Translations under genes and position numbers: made by a program
Notes under the pieces: generated by a model
Database searches by the model: none
What the model saw: the letters and a program-made list of their open reading frames with translations, nothing else
Told to the model about the DNA's origin: nothing
Assembly: GCA_030148705.1 (NCBI GenBank)
Contig: JASBSY010000014.1
Coordinates: forward strand, 124,001 to 188,000
Source: Pukyongia sp.
GTDB taxonomy: Bacteria; Bacteroidota; Bacteroidia; Flavobacteriales; Flavobacteriaceae
Direction of reading: 5' to 3'
Length of the DNA stretch: 64,000 nt
In this document: in pieces, positions 51,533-61,723 of the stretch
Layout: each line of letters starts with the position of its first letter
Position numbering within the stretch: the stretch's first letter is position 1

Positions 51533-52420
51533 ATGGACATACAAATCTTATCAGACCAGTTTTATGACTATTCAAAATATATTCGAGGTCTCTCCAAAAC
51601 AACACTTAAAAACTACAAAGATGCCATAGGATTCTTCTCACGTTCGACGGGTATAATCAAGGTTGAAGATATAACAGAGGAGGATGTCCGTCTATTCTTT
51701 ATTAACGGTAGGATGAACCGACAATGGAAACCGAAGACTTTCTTCAGTTACCATAAGGTGCTTGTGGTATTTTTTCGCTTCTGCGTCGAAAAGGGCTATA
51801 TGGTTAAAAATTTTGCCCAAGAGATAGAGTGCCCAAAGATTCCAAAGTCCCTTCCCAAGAAAATCCCGACAGAGGATGCCCTACGTCTCCTTGAAGTGAT
51901 TATCAATTACCCGTATACCAATGATTTCTTGCGTTACCGTAATCACGCCATTTTCTCAACTTTCATTTATACCGGCTTGCGCAAAAGTGAATTATTGAAT
52001 CTCAAGGTAATGGACGTGGATATCGAGAACCGAACCATATTTGTTAGAAATGGAAAGGGTGCCAAGGATAGGATACTTCCAATGAGCCACATCCTTGCTC
52101 AACGACTCAAGAGATATGTTCAGGAGCGCAATAAACGGAACAAGACTTGCCCAGAATTCTTTGCATCTTTCAACAAGAATAAAGGTTTTGCCGACGGTGG
52201 TTTACGTAATCTGACTAGGGAGCTAAAACGAGTGACCAGGATCAACTTTACCATCCATAGGCTAAGGCATACGTTTGCTACTCTAATGATTGAAGGTGGA
52301 TGCGATATCTATTCACTCTCGAAGATGATGGGTCATAGCGATATCTCAACGACCACAATTTACCTTTCCACAACCTCTGAGCATCTACGCAGACAGATGT
52401 TAAAACATCCTCTGAATTGA
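51533..52420 (+). CDS. Tyrosine recombinase (XerC/D-like)
   Basis: TGLRKSELLNLKVMDVD; HRLRHTFATLMIEGG; MMGHSDISTTTIYLS. Confidence 0.94.
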   Translation: MDIQILSDQFYDYSKYIRGLSKTTLKNYKDAIGFFSRSTGIIKVEDITEEDVRLFFINGRMNRQWKPKTFFSYHKVLVVFFRFCVEKGYMVKNFAQEIECPKIPKSLPKKIPTEDALRLLEVIINYPYTNDFLRYRNHAIFSTFIYTGLRKSELLNLKVMDVDIENRTIFVRNGKGAKDRILPMSHILAQRLKRYVQERNKRNKTCPEFFASFNKNKGFADGGLRNLTRELKRVTRINFTIHRLRHTFATLMIEGGCDIYSLSKMMGHSDISTTTIYLSTTSEHLRRQMLKHPLN

Positions 52421-52498
52421 TTCTGTCCATTCAAACGAACATTTTTGGTTTTTGCTTGCAAAAACAGACACAATATATATTAACAACAATCCTTTGCG

Positions 52499-52738
52499 AT
52501 GTTACATTCAAAATATGAAAGTCAAAAAAACAATTACGGTGAGCACTGGGAGTGTCCCTATGGGAACCACACGATGGCAAGTGGGTATGATACCAGTAAC
52601 ATAAACGGGAGAGCTGTCGAACCCTCTGATGATATTTGGAACGGATTGTATGCCTGCCTTGAATGTGGTCGTATCATTGACCAAGATAGTCTTGAGGTGG
52701 TATCACGGACAAGCGACTTCAGTTTATTGAGATTGTAA
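52499..52738 (+). CDS. Hypothetical small Cys-containing protein
   Basis: 79 aa; WECPYGNH...YACLECGRIID. Confidence 0.5.
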   Translation: MLHSKYESQKNNYGEHWECPYGNHTMASGYDTSNINGRAVEPSDDIWNGLYACLECGRIIDQDSLEVVSRTSDFSLLRL

Positions 52739-52931
52739 GCTGGAGTTTCCATATTAAATTTTGGACGCACCAACTTATCCCAAGCATATTCACAGAATAT
52801 GGGGCGACTGCGAAAAAAATTATCCGCTTGGATAATCCTGTGAATACAGCGTGGTGTATAGAATCCAATTTCGTATTCGCTACAATAAAAAGTGCCAGTG
52901 GAGAATAACCCCACTGACACTTTAATTTAAT

Positions 52932-53285
52932 ATGATACATTCAAATACCCTCTTAAAGGATCTACGAACCGAATCACCGCTTAACCAAAAAGATGTTGCA
53001 CAGCTCCTTGATATGAAAGCCAGTAACCTTGTTCGCTATGAATACGGACATCGGAATCCGCCACCTGAATTGCTTCTGACATACCACATGCTCTTTGATG
53101 CATCACTCAGAGACATTTTTGCACCTGCTTACAAGAACATTGCCGATACTCTCATTGCGAGAAGCCGAAAACTCATGACTGAGTTCAAGGCTCATAACTC
53201 TTCAAAGAGCTCTTATAAATTACATTTTCTAAGTGAAGTTGTCAATCGATTAAACACAATTGTGCCTTATGAGTCAAGAAGCTAA
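52932..53285 (+). CDS. XRE-family helix-turn-helix regulator
   Basis: PLNQKDVAQLLDMKASNLVRYEYGHRNPPPELL. Confidence 0.85.
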   Translation: MIHSNTLLKDLRTESPLNQKDVAQLLDMKASNLVRYEYGHRNPPPELLLTYHMLFDASLRDIFAPAYKNIADTLIARSRKLMTEFKAHNSSKSSYKLHFLSEVVNRLNTIVPYESRS

Positions 53286-53784
53286 CAATGAAACTACTCG
53301 CGTAGTGATGGCTATATTTGTACACTCTAGAGGTTTTGGAATTGCCATTTTTGAAAATGCCCTTACGGTCCTAAATGCCTACAATGTCATAATTCACAAG
53401 TATCCTATTTTAAATAGAAAGGTACTTCAAAGAATCAGAGAAAAAATCGACTTCTATCTTCCTCAAGTAGTGGTTCTAGAGGATGCAAGTGGTTATGGCT
53501 CTCGAAAAAGTAAACGAATTAAAAAATTAATAAGGCTAATTGAGGATTTTGCAAAATCTAAAAAATTATCGGTAACAAAGTATTCTCGAAATGATATCCG
53601 CTTTGTGTTTAATACCTTTCAAGCGCATACAAAGTATGAGATTGCAAAAGTGATAACAGAAAATATAAAAGATCTGCCGGTTAGTCTCCCTGAAAAAAGA
53701 AAATCACATGAGCCGGAACATTATAGTATGAATATTTTTGATGCTATTGCTTTGGGAATCACACATTATTATCAAACACATTAA
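53269..53784 (+). CDS. RuvC-like/RNase H-fold putative nuclease
   Basis: SRGFGIAIFE, QVVVLEDASG, EHYSMNIFDAIALGITHYY acidic motifs; overlaps the XRE gene; ATG at 53269. Confidence 0.65.
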   Translation: MSQEANNETTRVVMAIFVHSRGFGIAIFENALTVLNAYNVIIHKYPILNRKVLQRIREKIDFYLPQVVVLEDASGYGSRKSKRIKKLIRLIEDFAKSKKLSVTKYSRNDIRFVFNTFQAHTKYEIAKVITENIKDLPVSLPEKRKSHEPEHYSMNIFDAIALGITHYYQTH

Positions 53785-53983
53785 CACTTTAGTGGTGTTT
53801 TTTATTTTATTAAATAATTGTAAATTACAATTTGTTATTATCTCCCCTTTTCAATTTAGAATTTAATTAAATTCTGATGTAAATTGAATTCTATTTTGCT
53901 TCAGAAACTGATATATTTCTATTACATAAGCTAAGTTTATAAAGTTACCCCTAAACCACTGTAAATCCTATTACTGTCACAAT

Positions 53984-56125
53984 ATGTATATATCCAAGTT
54001 ATCAATTAGAAATTACCGGAATTTTAAAAATGTGTCCCTAAATTTTGAGAAAGGCGTAAATACTATTATTGGTGAGAATGGATCAGGTAAAACCAACCTT
54101 TTTCAAGCCCTACGTATTCTCGTTGATGAGAGTATGCCTCGACATACAAGATTCTATGAAAGCGATTTTAACAGATCTATCGGTGATTGGGTTGGTCATT
54201 GGATTGTTATTCAAATTGAATTCTCCGAATTAGATTCAAGTGAAGAGGCACAGGCAATAGCTATGCATAAGGTTGGTGAAATGGATGAGCTAGATAAAAA
54301 TAAAGGAACCTATACAGTATATTTTCGCCCTAGGATTGATATTCGTAGAAGTTTATTTGAACTCTCAGAAAATGCTGATAAAAATTCTGATAAATTAGAA
54401 GAGTTATTAAAAAGTGTTTCTCTTATTGATTATGAAACTGTGTTTACTGGTCGAGGAAATATTGACTTTTCCATCGATAGAGATTATTTACAATACGTCG
54501 GCAATTTTGAATTGATGGAATTTCCTAATCCTGATGATGAACAAACTGATATTTATGGAGTTAAAATGTATGGGGTTTCGATTCCAAATGAATTTGCGTG
54601 TACTTATGCTAAAGCGTTACGAGACGTAGAAGCTGATTTGAGATCTTTTAGAAACAATCCACTGATAAATTTATTACGAGATAAAGAAAGTAAAATTGAA
54701 ATAGCGGAAAAACAAAAAATTGAGCAACAAGTTGAGACATTAAATGACAACATATCTAAACTTGAGGAAGTTAAGAACGTATCTGATGGTATTGGGTTAA
54801 GTGTTAAGGAGGCTGTTGGCGAAACCTATGCGCCAAATATTAGTATAAAATCAGAACTTCCAGATGATATGGAACGTCTATTACAATCTCTCAAATTATG
54901 GGTAGGAGACCCTGACGAAGGGGGACATGAAGGTAGACTCTGGGAATTGAGTCTCGGTGGTGCAAACTTGATTTATTTATCGCTTAAGCTTTTAGAATTT
55001 GAAAGAGTTAAAAAGAACAACAAGATTGCTAATTTTATAATTATTGAAGAACCAGAGGCTCATATTCATACTCATATTCAAAAAACTTTATTTGATCGGA
55101 TTAGAAAAGACAATACTCAAATATTTATTTCTACCCATTCAACCCATATTTCCTCGGTAAGCGAAATCGGTTCTATGAATATCTTAGCTAGGTCAAAACA
55201 GTATGCTGAAGTATTTAAGCCATCTCAAAATATTGAAAGTAAGGATATAGTCCGATTAGAAAGATATTTAGATGCAAACCGCACCAATTTACTATTTGCA
55301 AAGGGGGTGATTCTTGTTGAAGGAGATGCTGAAAGTATACTAATTCCAGTAATGATAAAAAAAGTATTTGGAGTATCATTAGACGAATTGGGAATTTCCT
55401 TAATTAACATTGGAAGTACCGGATTCCAAAACATTGCTATTCTTTTCTCAAACGATCGTGTTAGAAGAAATTGCTCAATCTTAACAGATTTGGATACATC
55501 GATTGTGCCCTTACCAAAAACTAAAGAAGAAGATGATGAATTCCAAAGAAGTTGTCGTAATTCTCAAGACTCAGGAATAGCCCGTAAATCAGCTTTAGAT
55601 GATTTTTGTAAAGATAATGACTACATTTTACCTTTTTATGGAAGATATACTTTCGAAGTTGATTTTTTAAAGGAAAATAATTCTTATGAAGTTATAAATG
55701 TTGTAAAGAAAGAATACTCTCAAAAATCTAGAATCAACGAAATTTCAATTAAATTAGAAGACGATGATATCAGTATTTCTGGTAAAGAGATTTTACGCTT
55801 AGCCGAGAAGTTTGGAAAAGGATGGTTTGCTGTTATGTTAAGCGATCATATTACCCACCTTACAGGAATCCCAAAATATATTCTTCAGGCAATCTCTTTT
55901 TCGCTTCCTGTTTTATCAGATAGAACTCTTTTGTCAATTATGAAGTACAGGTTGGTTAATTTATCGAAATCTGCATTGAGAGATGATGAAACAGACTACA
56001 CCGAAATTTTAGAAAATTTAGAGCAAAAAGAAAAGGAGTCATTTGATGAAGCTCTGTCATATTTTAAGAAAACTCTCTCAAAGGATGTAATTACTAGATT
56101 TATCGAAATTTACGATCGTGATTAA
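53984..56125 (+). CDS. gajA: Gabija GajA-like OLD-family endonuclease (ABC ATPase + TOPRIM)
   Basis: GENGSGKTNLFQAL; FIIIEEPEAHIH; TOPRIM VILVEGDAES and ILTDLDTS; paired with a UvrD helicase gene. Confidence 0.88.
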   Translation: MYISKLSIRNYRNFKNVSLNFEKGVNTIIGENGSGKTNLFQALRILVDESMPRHTRFYESDFNRSIGDWVGHWIVIQIEFSELDSSEEAQAIAMHKVGEMDELDKNKGTYTVYFRPRIDIRRSLFELSENADKNSDKLEELLKSVSLIDYETVFTGRGNIDFSIDRDYLQYVGNFELMEFPNPDDEQTDIYGVKMYGVSIPNEFACTYAKALRDVEADLRSFRNNPLINLLRDKESKIEIAEKQKIEQQVETLNDNISKLEEVKNVSDGIGLSVKEAVGETYAPNISIKSELPDDMERLLQSLKLWVGDPDEGGHEGRLWELSLGGANLIYLSLKLLEFERVKKNNKIANFIIIEEPEAHIHTHIQKTLFDRIRKDNTQIFISTHSTHISSVSEIGSMNILARSKQYAEVFKPSQNIESKDIVRLERYLDANRTNLLFAKGVILVEGDAESILIPVMIKKVFGVSLDELGISLINIGSTGFQNIAILFSNDRVRRNCSILTDLDTSIVPLPKTKEEDDEFQRSCRNSQDSGIARKSALDDFCKDNDYILPFYGRYTFEVDFLKENNSYEVINVVKKEYSQKSRINEISIKLEDDDISISGKEILRLAEKFGKGWFAVMLSDHITHLTGIPKYILQAISFSLPVLSDRTLLSIMKYRLVNLSKSALRDDETDYTEILENLEQKEKESFDEALSYFKKTLSKDVITRFIEIYDRD

Positions 56126-57866
56126 AGGACTGAATAATCAACAATTTGAAGCTGTTACAACTGAAGGAAATGTCCTTCTCACTGCCTGCCCAGGTAGCGG
56201 GAAAACCAGAGCACTTACTTATAAAATAGCATATGAACTTGATCGGTTGGGAGAATCTAAAAAAACCATTGTAGCTGTAACTTTTACAAATAGAGCTGCT
56301 GATGAGATTAAACGGCGCATTTATTCACTAAATACAGATGATAGTAATCTTTGGGCAGGAACAATACATTCCTTTTGTTTAGAATGGATATTAAGACCTT
56401 ATATGTGCTATCTTGAAGAATTAAAAAATGGATTTTCTATCTGTGATGAATACTATTCAAGAAAACTTATTGATCAACTCAAAGATGATTATGGGCTTCA
56501 ATTCTGGAAGCAGGTAATAACGAGATACAAGATTGACGGATCGCTTGAAGAAAATGAATATAGCAATCTTGTTAATGACTATCACAAGTTGCTGTCAGAG
56601 CAAAAGATGATAGATTTTGACCAAATTTTACACTTTGCTCATCAAATAGTTTCTCGTTATCCAAAGGTTTGTGAGACCCTCAAAAATATGTTTCACTTAA
56701 TTTGTGTAGATGAATATCAAGATACACAAGAATTACAATATGCCATATTAGCTAAAATTATGAAAGCTAAGTCAGGAGCATGTACAGTTTTCATAGTTGG
56801 TGATTCGGATCAAGCCATTTATGGATCTTTAGGTGGTGTTGCAAAATCAAGAAAAGATATTGAAGCTTTATTTGAAACTGACATAACTCAAAAAGAACTT
56901 TCAGGAAACTATAGGAGTAATCAAGGTATTATTGACTATTATAGAAATTTCCAAACATCGGAAATTGAAATCGAGGCATTAGGTAAGAATGCTGCTCATA
57001 ACCCCTTCATTCATTATGATCGTAATACTAATAAAGATAATCTTGCTACAAGAATATCAGAGATTATTCAGTCTAGACTTGATGAAGGGATTTCTGAAAA
57101 TGAGATATGTGTTCTTGCTCCTACTTGGTATTTAGTAATTCCTCTAGGCAGGAAATTAAAAACCTTACTTCCCGATGTAAACTTTGATGCGGTGGGATTG
57201 TCTCCTCTGCAAAAAAACAAAGAAAACGTGTGGTTTAAAATTGCAAGACTTTTCTTGGTTGAACCGGCACCGAATTATTACTCTACTAGAAAGCGATGGG
57301 CTACTGAATTAGTTAATGAATTAGAAGAACTAAATGTTAGTTTTTTGGAGAATGATATATTTAAATCAAAGTCGTTGTTGAAAACAATAAATTCAATCCG
57401 ATGTGATGAAAAGGATGGATTGTTATATTTAGAAAAGGTGTTTTCAGAACTGTTTAGACTTCTTGAAATTGAACTTGAAGACCATCCTGCTGTTTCACAA
57501 TTGAGAGATACATTTTTTGAGGGTGCTCAAAAAAGGTTGGCAAATGATGATTTTGATTTGGCAAAAGATATAGACAGCTTCAAAAGAATGTTTAAATCTC
57601 AACATGGAGTGGTTGTAAATACATGTCACGGAATCAAAGGTGAAGAATTTGATACTGTTATATGTTCAGGGTTACTTCATGGAAAACTACCTAACTGGAA
57701 TGAGGAAAATTTGCATGAAGCAGCAAATAAATTATTGTATGTTATTTGTTCAAGAGCAAAACAGGAACTTTACTTAATTTCTGAAACCGGAAGAGAAACT
57801 GGAGGAGGAAATGCATATGAACCGACAGCACAATTACTATTATTAGATTACAATTATAATAATTAA
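56118..57866 (+). CDS. gajB: Gabija GajB-like UvrD/Rep (SF1) helicase
   Basis: LNNQQFEAV (Q motif); ACPGSGKTRAL; VDEYQDTQ; overlaps gajA by 8 bp. Confidence 0.88.
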   Translation: MIKGLNNQQFEAVTTEGNVLLTACPGSGKTRALTYKIAYELDRLGESKKTIVAVTFTNRAADEIKRRIYSLNTDDSNLWAGTIHSFCLEWILRPYMCYLEELKNGFSICDEYYSRKLIDQLKDDYGLQFWKQVITRYKIDGSLEENEYSNLVNDYHKLLSEQKMIDFDQILHFAHQIVSRYPKVCETLKNMFHLICVDEYQDTQELQYAILAKIMKAKSGACTVFIVGDSDQAIYGSLGGVAKSRKDIEALFETDITQKELSGNYRSNQGIIDYYRNFQTSEIEIEALGKNAAHNPFIHYDRNTNKDNLATRISEIIQSRLDEGISENEICVLAPTWYLVIPLGRKLKTLLPDVNFDAVGLSPLQKNKENVWFKIARLFLVEPAPNYYSTRKRWATELVNELEELNVSFLENDIFKSKSLLKTINSIRCDEKDGLLYLEKVFSELFRLLEIELEDHPAVSQLRDTFFEGAQKRLANDDFDLAKDIDSFKRMFKSQHGVVVNTCHGIKGEEFDTVICSGLLHGKLPNWNEENLHEAANKLLYVICSRAKQELYLISETGRETGGGNAYEPTAQLLLLDYNYNN

Positions 57867-57877
57867 ATTAAAAAATC

Positions 57878-58459
57878 TTGGACTCAAAAAATCAATTTAT
57901 TGCTAAAGCGTTTGTCAGTTGTAGTTTAAGACCTACAGATCTTCCGTTTGTAAATTTGGTAGCGAACATACTTCGCTACTATCAAATATTCCCTTTTGGA
58001 ACTGTAGGTTTACACGAAGCATCAACGGATAACCCCACAGCTCTAATGAAGAAAAACATTGAAGAATCGGACTTCGTGGTTGTAGTAGCGACTAAAAGAT
58101 ATATTACTAAAGATAATGATAGTGGTAAGGAATCAAATATGCTTTCAGAAATGATTCATACTGAAGCTGGAATTGCTTTTGCCAATTCAAAGCCTGTTGT
58201 TGTATTTGTTGAAGAAGGAACAAACGTAGGAAACTTTATACCAAATATTACACAATATATTACTCTAGATGGAACTCAACCTAACTTAGACAGTCAGAGG
58301 AATTTAATAATTTCTCTATTAAATGATGCATATCAAAAGTCTCAAGAAATTAAAAGGAAAGAAAATTGGAAAGGTCTAGGAAATTTTACTTTAGGTATTC
58401 TTGCTGTCCTAGGAGGACTAAGTTTGTTAGAGAATTCCTATGATGATGAATACGATTGA
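57878..58459 (+). CDS. TIR-like domain protein with C-terminal TM helix
   Basis: AFVSCSLRPTDLPFVNLV, IEESDFVVVVATKRY, IHTEAGIAFANSKPVVVFVEEG; TM NFTLGILAVLGGLSLL; TTG start 11 bp after gajB. Confidence 0.7.
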   Translation: MDSKNQFIAKAFVSCSLRPTDLPFVNLVANILRYYQIFPFGTVGLHEASTDNPTALMKKNIEESDFVVVVATKRYITKDNDSGKESNMLSEMIHTEAGIAFANSKPVVVFVEEGTNVGNFIPNITQYITLDGTQPNLDSQRNLIISLLNDAYQKSQEIKRKENWKGLGNFTLGILAVLGGLSLLENSYDDEYD

Positions 58460-58633
58460 TTTTTTTATCACATCAATTCAAAAGTTTTAAACTTATAATT
58501 TAAGACAACACTTTAAGTTACATTTAATTAATTAAATGCTATTTCTATCATAAATTAAATTTGACGTATTTCCTTGCTTTATCCAAAACAGATTTTTAGG
58601 TTAGCTGTTCATTCACAGTAACTTAGCATAAAA

Positions 58634-60133
58634 ATGAAACGAGTTGGAATTTGGATAAGGGTTTCTACAGAAGATCAAAAAAGAGGAGATAGTCCCGAGC
58701 ATCACTTAGAACGTGCAAAACAATACGCAAAACTTAAAGAGTGGGAGATAGTTGAAGAATACCACCTAGAGGCTATAAGTGGTAAGAGTGTTATACACCA
58801 TCCTGAAGCTAAGCGGATGCTCTACGATATCAAACGAGGTCACATTAGCGGACTAATCTTTTCTAAAATTGCAAGGCTCGCAAGAAACACTAAAGAACTA
58901 CTTGAATTAGCTGAACGATTTAAAGAATACAAAGCGGATCTAATCTCCCTTCAAGAAAATATCGATACGAGCTCACCTTCTGGGCGTTTCTTCTACACAA
59001 TGCTCTCTGCGATGGCTCAGTGGGAGCGAGAAGAGATTGTTGACCGAATTAATTCATCGGTAGAGGTAAGAGCCAAGATGGGCAAGTTATTAGGTGGAGC
59101 AATTCCCTATGGTTACCAAAGAAAAGGAAAAGATGAACTTGAAATATGTGAAGAAGAAGCGGTAATTCGAAGAAGTATGTACACTCTCTTTCTTCAGCAT
59201 CGTCGTTATGGAACGGTTGCTCGAATAATTAATGAGCAAGGTCATCGTACCAAGAGAGGTAAGAAGTTTTCAGATATGGCTATCAAGCGCCTTTTAAAAG
59301 ATCCTCTCGCTAAAGGACTACGTCGATCTCGTCACACTAAGTCACTAGAGAATGGCACGATGGTACTGCGTGACCCAAGTGAGTGGGTTATGCATGAAGC
59401 ACCTGCAATCGTAGATGAGCAAACTTGGGATGAGGTAAATTCCATCATCCGAAAGAATGAGAAGAAGAATACCGTACCTCTGAATAAGAAATTAAAGCTA
59501 TTCACCGGATTCATTTACTGCGAATGTGGTAGCAAGATGTATGTTCCGACAAGTAACCCTAAATACACCTGTAGTAATAAATCATGTAAACAGAAAATTC
59601 ATGTTAATGATATTGAAGCAATTTTCAAAGAACAGTTGACCAACTTTTTGTTGTCCGAAGAAGAAGTAAAACGATACTTTGATGGCACTCACAAAATGGT
59701 TGCTCAAAAACAAGATGAAATCGATGCGGTAAGCAAAGAAATTGATAAACTTAACCTCAAAATTGAAAAGCTCTTTGAACTACATGAGCAAGGGCAAATC
59801 GAAACGGAGAGGTTCAATGAATTCTATCGAGAACCAAACGAGCAGATAAAACAACTAAAGATAAAGATACCCCAGCTCGAAGGTGAAATCTTTGCAATTA
59901 AAGATCAGTTTAAATCAAGCGGTTACATTATCGAAGAAGCTCGTTCTTTGTATAAGAACTGGAACAAGCTATCAAAAGAAGACAAACGAAATATCATTGA
60001 AATCATTACCGAAAAGATAATTGTAGCTGACCAAGAAGTAACCATCAATTTAAACTATTTGATGCCCCCTTCTTTAAAAACGACTTCAAATGCCCAACAT
60101 GGCGTATTGCTAATGCGAACAGAAGTGCTATAA
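58634..60133 (+). CDS. Large serine recombinase
   Basis: RVGIWIRVSTEDQKRGDSPEHHLERAKQYA; zinc ribbon CECG...CSNKSC; C-terminal coiled coil. Confidence 0.93.
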   Translation: MKRVGIWIRVSTEDQKRGDSPEHHLERAKQYAKLKEWEIVEEYHLEAISGKSVIHHPEAKRMLYDIKRGHISGLIFSKIARLARNTKELLELAERFKEYKADLISLQENIDTSSPSGRFFYTMLSAMAQWEREEIVDRINSSVEVRAKMGKLLGGAIPYGYQRKGKDELEICEEEAVIRRSMYTLFLQHRRYGTVARIINEQGHRTKRGKKFSDMAIKRLLKDPLAKGLRRSRHTKSLENGTMVLRDPSEWVMHEAPAIVDEQTWDEVNSIIRKNEKKNTVPLNKKLKLFTGFIYCECGSKMYVPTSNPKYTCSNKSCKQKIHVNDIEAIFKEQLTNFLLSEEEVKRYFDGTHKMVAQKQDEIDAVSKEIDKLNLKIEKLFELHEQGQIETERFNEFYREPNEQIKQLKIKIPQLEGEIFAIKDQFKSSGYIIEEARSLYKNWNKLSKEDKRNIIEIITEKIIVADQEVTINLNYLMPPSLKTTSNAQHGVLLMRTEVL

Positions 60134-60228
60134 CGAAATTAATCAAAAAAATAAACTAATCGGTAAACGGAAAGTGAAGTGCCATGTAACTCCGCACTTC
60201 GCATAGTCGCGACCGTTAAAGTAAGTTA

Positions 60229-60699
60229 ATGGCAATGAAAGGAAAAAACAATATTACCGGTGTTACGGGAGAGTACTTCGTTTGTGCTGAATTAGGTTAT
60301 AGAAACATTCTTGCCATTCCTACGCCAAAAAATAATCCCCTGTTTGATTTATTAGCTACTGATTTGGAAGCGGAAAGAATAGTTGCAATTCAAGTTAAGA
60401 CTATGTCCAAAAATAACAAACAAGGCTGGAGATTGGGTAAAGGAATTACGGTTAGAAAAAACAATCCTAACCTATTTACAATTTTAGTTAATTTAAAGGA
60501 GGGCGGAGTTTGTGACTATTACGTATACCAATACGACGAGCTAAGCGAGAAAATTGAAAAAACCTACCAAATATATATCTCAACAAAAAAGAAGGATGGA
60601 AATGCAAGGAAAGAAGTTGATTTTAGATGGTTTAACTTAAATGATTTTACGTTAGAGGATCATAATAAAAAAAATGATTGGTCTGTTTTAGGTTTTTAA
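60229..60699 (+). CDS. PD-(D/E)XK-like nuclease-fold protein
   Basis: TGEYFVCAELGYRN...NPLFDLLATDLEAERIVAIQVKTM (E-D-QxK). Confidence 0.6.
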   Translation: MAMKGKNNITGVTGEYFVCAELGYRNILAIPTPKNNPLFDLLATDLEAERIVAIQVKTMSKNNKQGWRLGKGITVRKNNPNLFTILVNLKEGGVCDYYVYQYDELSEKIEKTYQIYISTKKKDGNARKEVDFRWFNLNDFTLEDHNKKNDWSVLGF

Positions 60700-60711
60700 A
60701 TTAAATAAAAC

Positions 60712-60760
60712 TTACATTCATGTAATTTTGCTATATTTACAAAATGTTACATTAATGTAA
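60712..60760. promoter_or_regulatory. Twin palindromic operators flanking a promoter-like core
   Basis: TTACATTCATGTAA (60712-60725) and perfect palindrome TTACATTAATGTAA (60747-60760), 35 bp centre to centre, around GCTATATTTAC. Confidence 0.8.
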
Positions 60761-60763
60761 GTT

Positions 60764-61585
60764 ATGGAAAAACATTCTTTTTTACCTCTTGAGACTATGG
60801 GAGGTCTCTTTCAAATTGCAAAGGGACAAGACTATTATAGGGGGTTCAGCCAATACTTAAATAATAAAAAGAATCAACCTTTATGGGATTTATTCAATTA
60901 CAAAAAGCATCAGATATCTGATGCCTTAGTTTCATTTAGAACTCTTAATCATTGGGAGAAAGAAGGCATTATTCCAAATTTGAAAAAAGATGGCGGTTGG
61001 CGAAAGTTCAGTCTAATGGATATTTTGTGGCTGCTGACTGTAAAAGAACTTCGCTCGTTCGGGATTGGACTTAAAAAGATTAAGTCGATTAAAAAGTCAC
61101 TCATTTCCAGACATGATCATATTGAATATGGTGATTTGGAATTTTATTCTGCATTAGCTCTGTTAGATAGAACACCAGTAAACATACTTGTATTTCAAAA
61201 TTTCAAATCAGAAATAGGTACAGCTTACGAGATAATCGAAAGCTCCGATAAATTTGGACTCCTTAGTCATCTCTCTATCAACTTGAATTATTTATTACAA
61301 ACTGTATTTCCTAAAATGGACTTAAAGCCCATTTTCCGAAACTTCATAGAAATATCTCAAAGTGATGAGCAGATTTTCAACACCTTCAAAATTGAAAACT
61401 TGGAGGAAGTGATTGTTAAATTTAAACAAGGAAACCCTGAACTTCTTCAATATACCTTAAGAGAAGAAACATCAAGCAATATAGGTCAGCTTAAAGGAAA
61501 GAATGCTTATCAGGAGATTACAGTAAGTGAGCATGGAGGTAAAATTACGGGAATAAAACGAAAAATTTCGAAAAAAATAAAATAG
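60764..61585 (+). CDS. MerR-like regulator
   Basis: FRTLNHWEKEGIIPNLKKDGGWRKFSLMDILWLLTVKELRSFGIGLKKIK winged-helix HTH pattern. Confidence 0.75.
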   Translation: MEKHSFLPLETMGGLFQIAKGQDYYRGFSQYLNNKKNQPLWDLFNYKKHQISDALVSFRTLNHWEKEGIIPNLKKDGGWRKFSLMDILWLLTVKELRSFGIGLKKIKSIKKSLISRHDHIEYGDLEFYSALALLDRTPVNILVFQNFKSEIGTAYEIIESSDKFGLLSHLSINLNYLLQTVFPKMDLKPIFRNFIEISQSDEQIFNTFKIENLEEVIVKFKQGNPELLQYTLREETSSNIGQLKGKNAYQEITVSEHGGKITGIKRKISKKIK

Positions 61586-61594
61586 ATCAAAAAA

Positions 61595-61723
61595 ATGACT
61601 AAGAATAAATTCAAATCGAAGACCATACTAGAAAACCTAGACGGCTTCACTGAGATACAAAGCTATGCTTTCAATCGAAAAGTGCCGCCAGATATTAAAT
61701 CAAGGGGAAAGAAAATTCAATGA
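61595..61723 (+). CDS. Putative small protein, 42 aa
   Basis: MTKNKFKSKTILENLDGFTEIQSYAFNRKVPPDIKSRGKKIQ*; an adjacent +1 frame continues KFNDDDIKKLRSLLYQIATIEHENFK. Confidence 0.3.
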   Translation: MTKNKFKSKTILENLDGFTEIQSYAFNRKVPPDIKSRGKKIQ

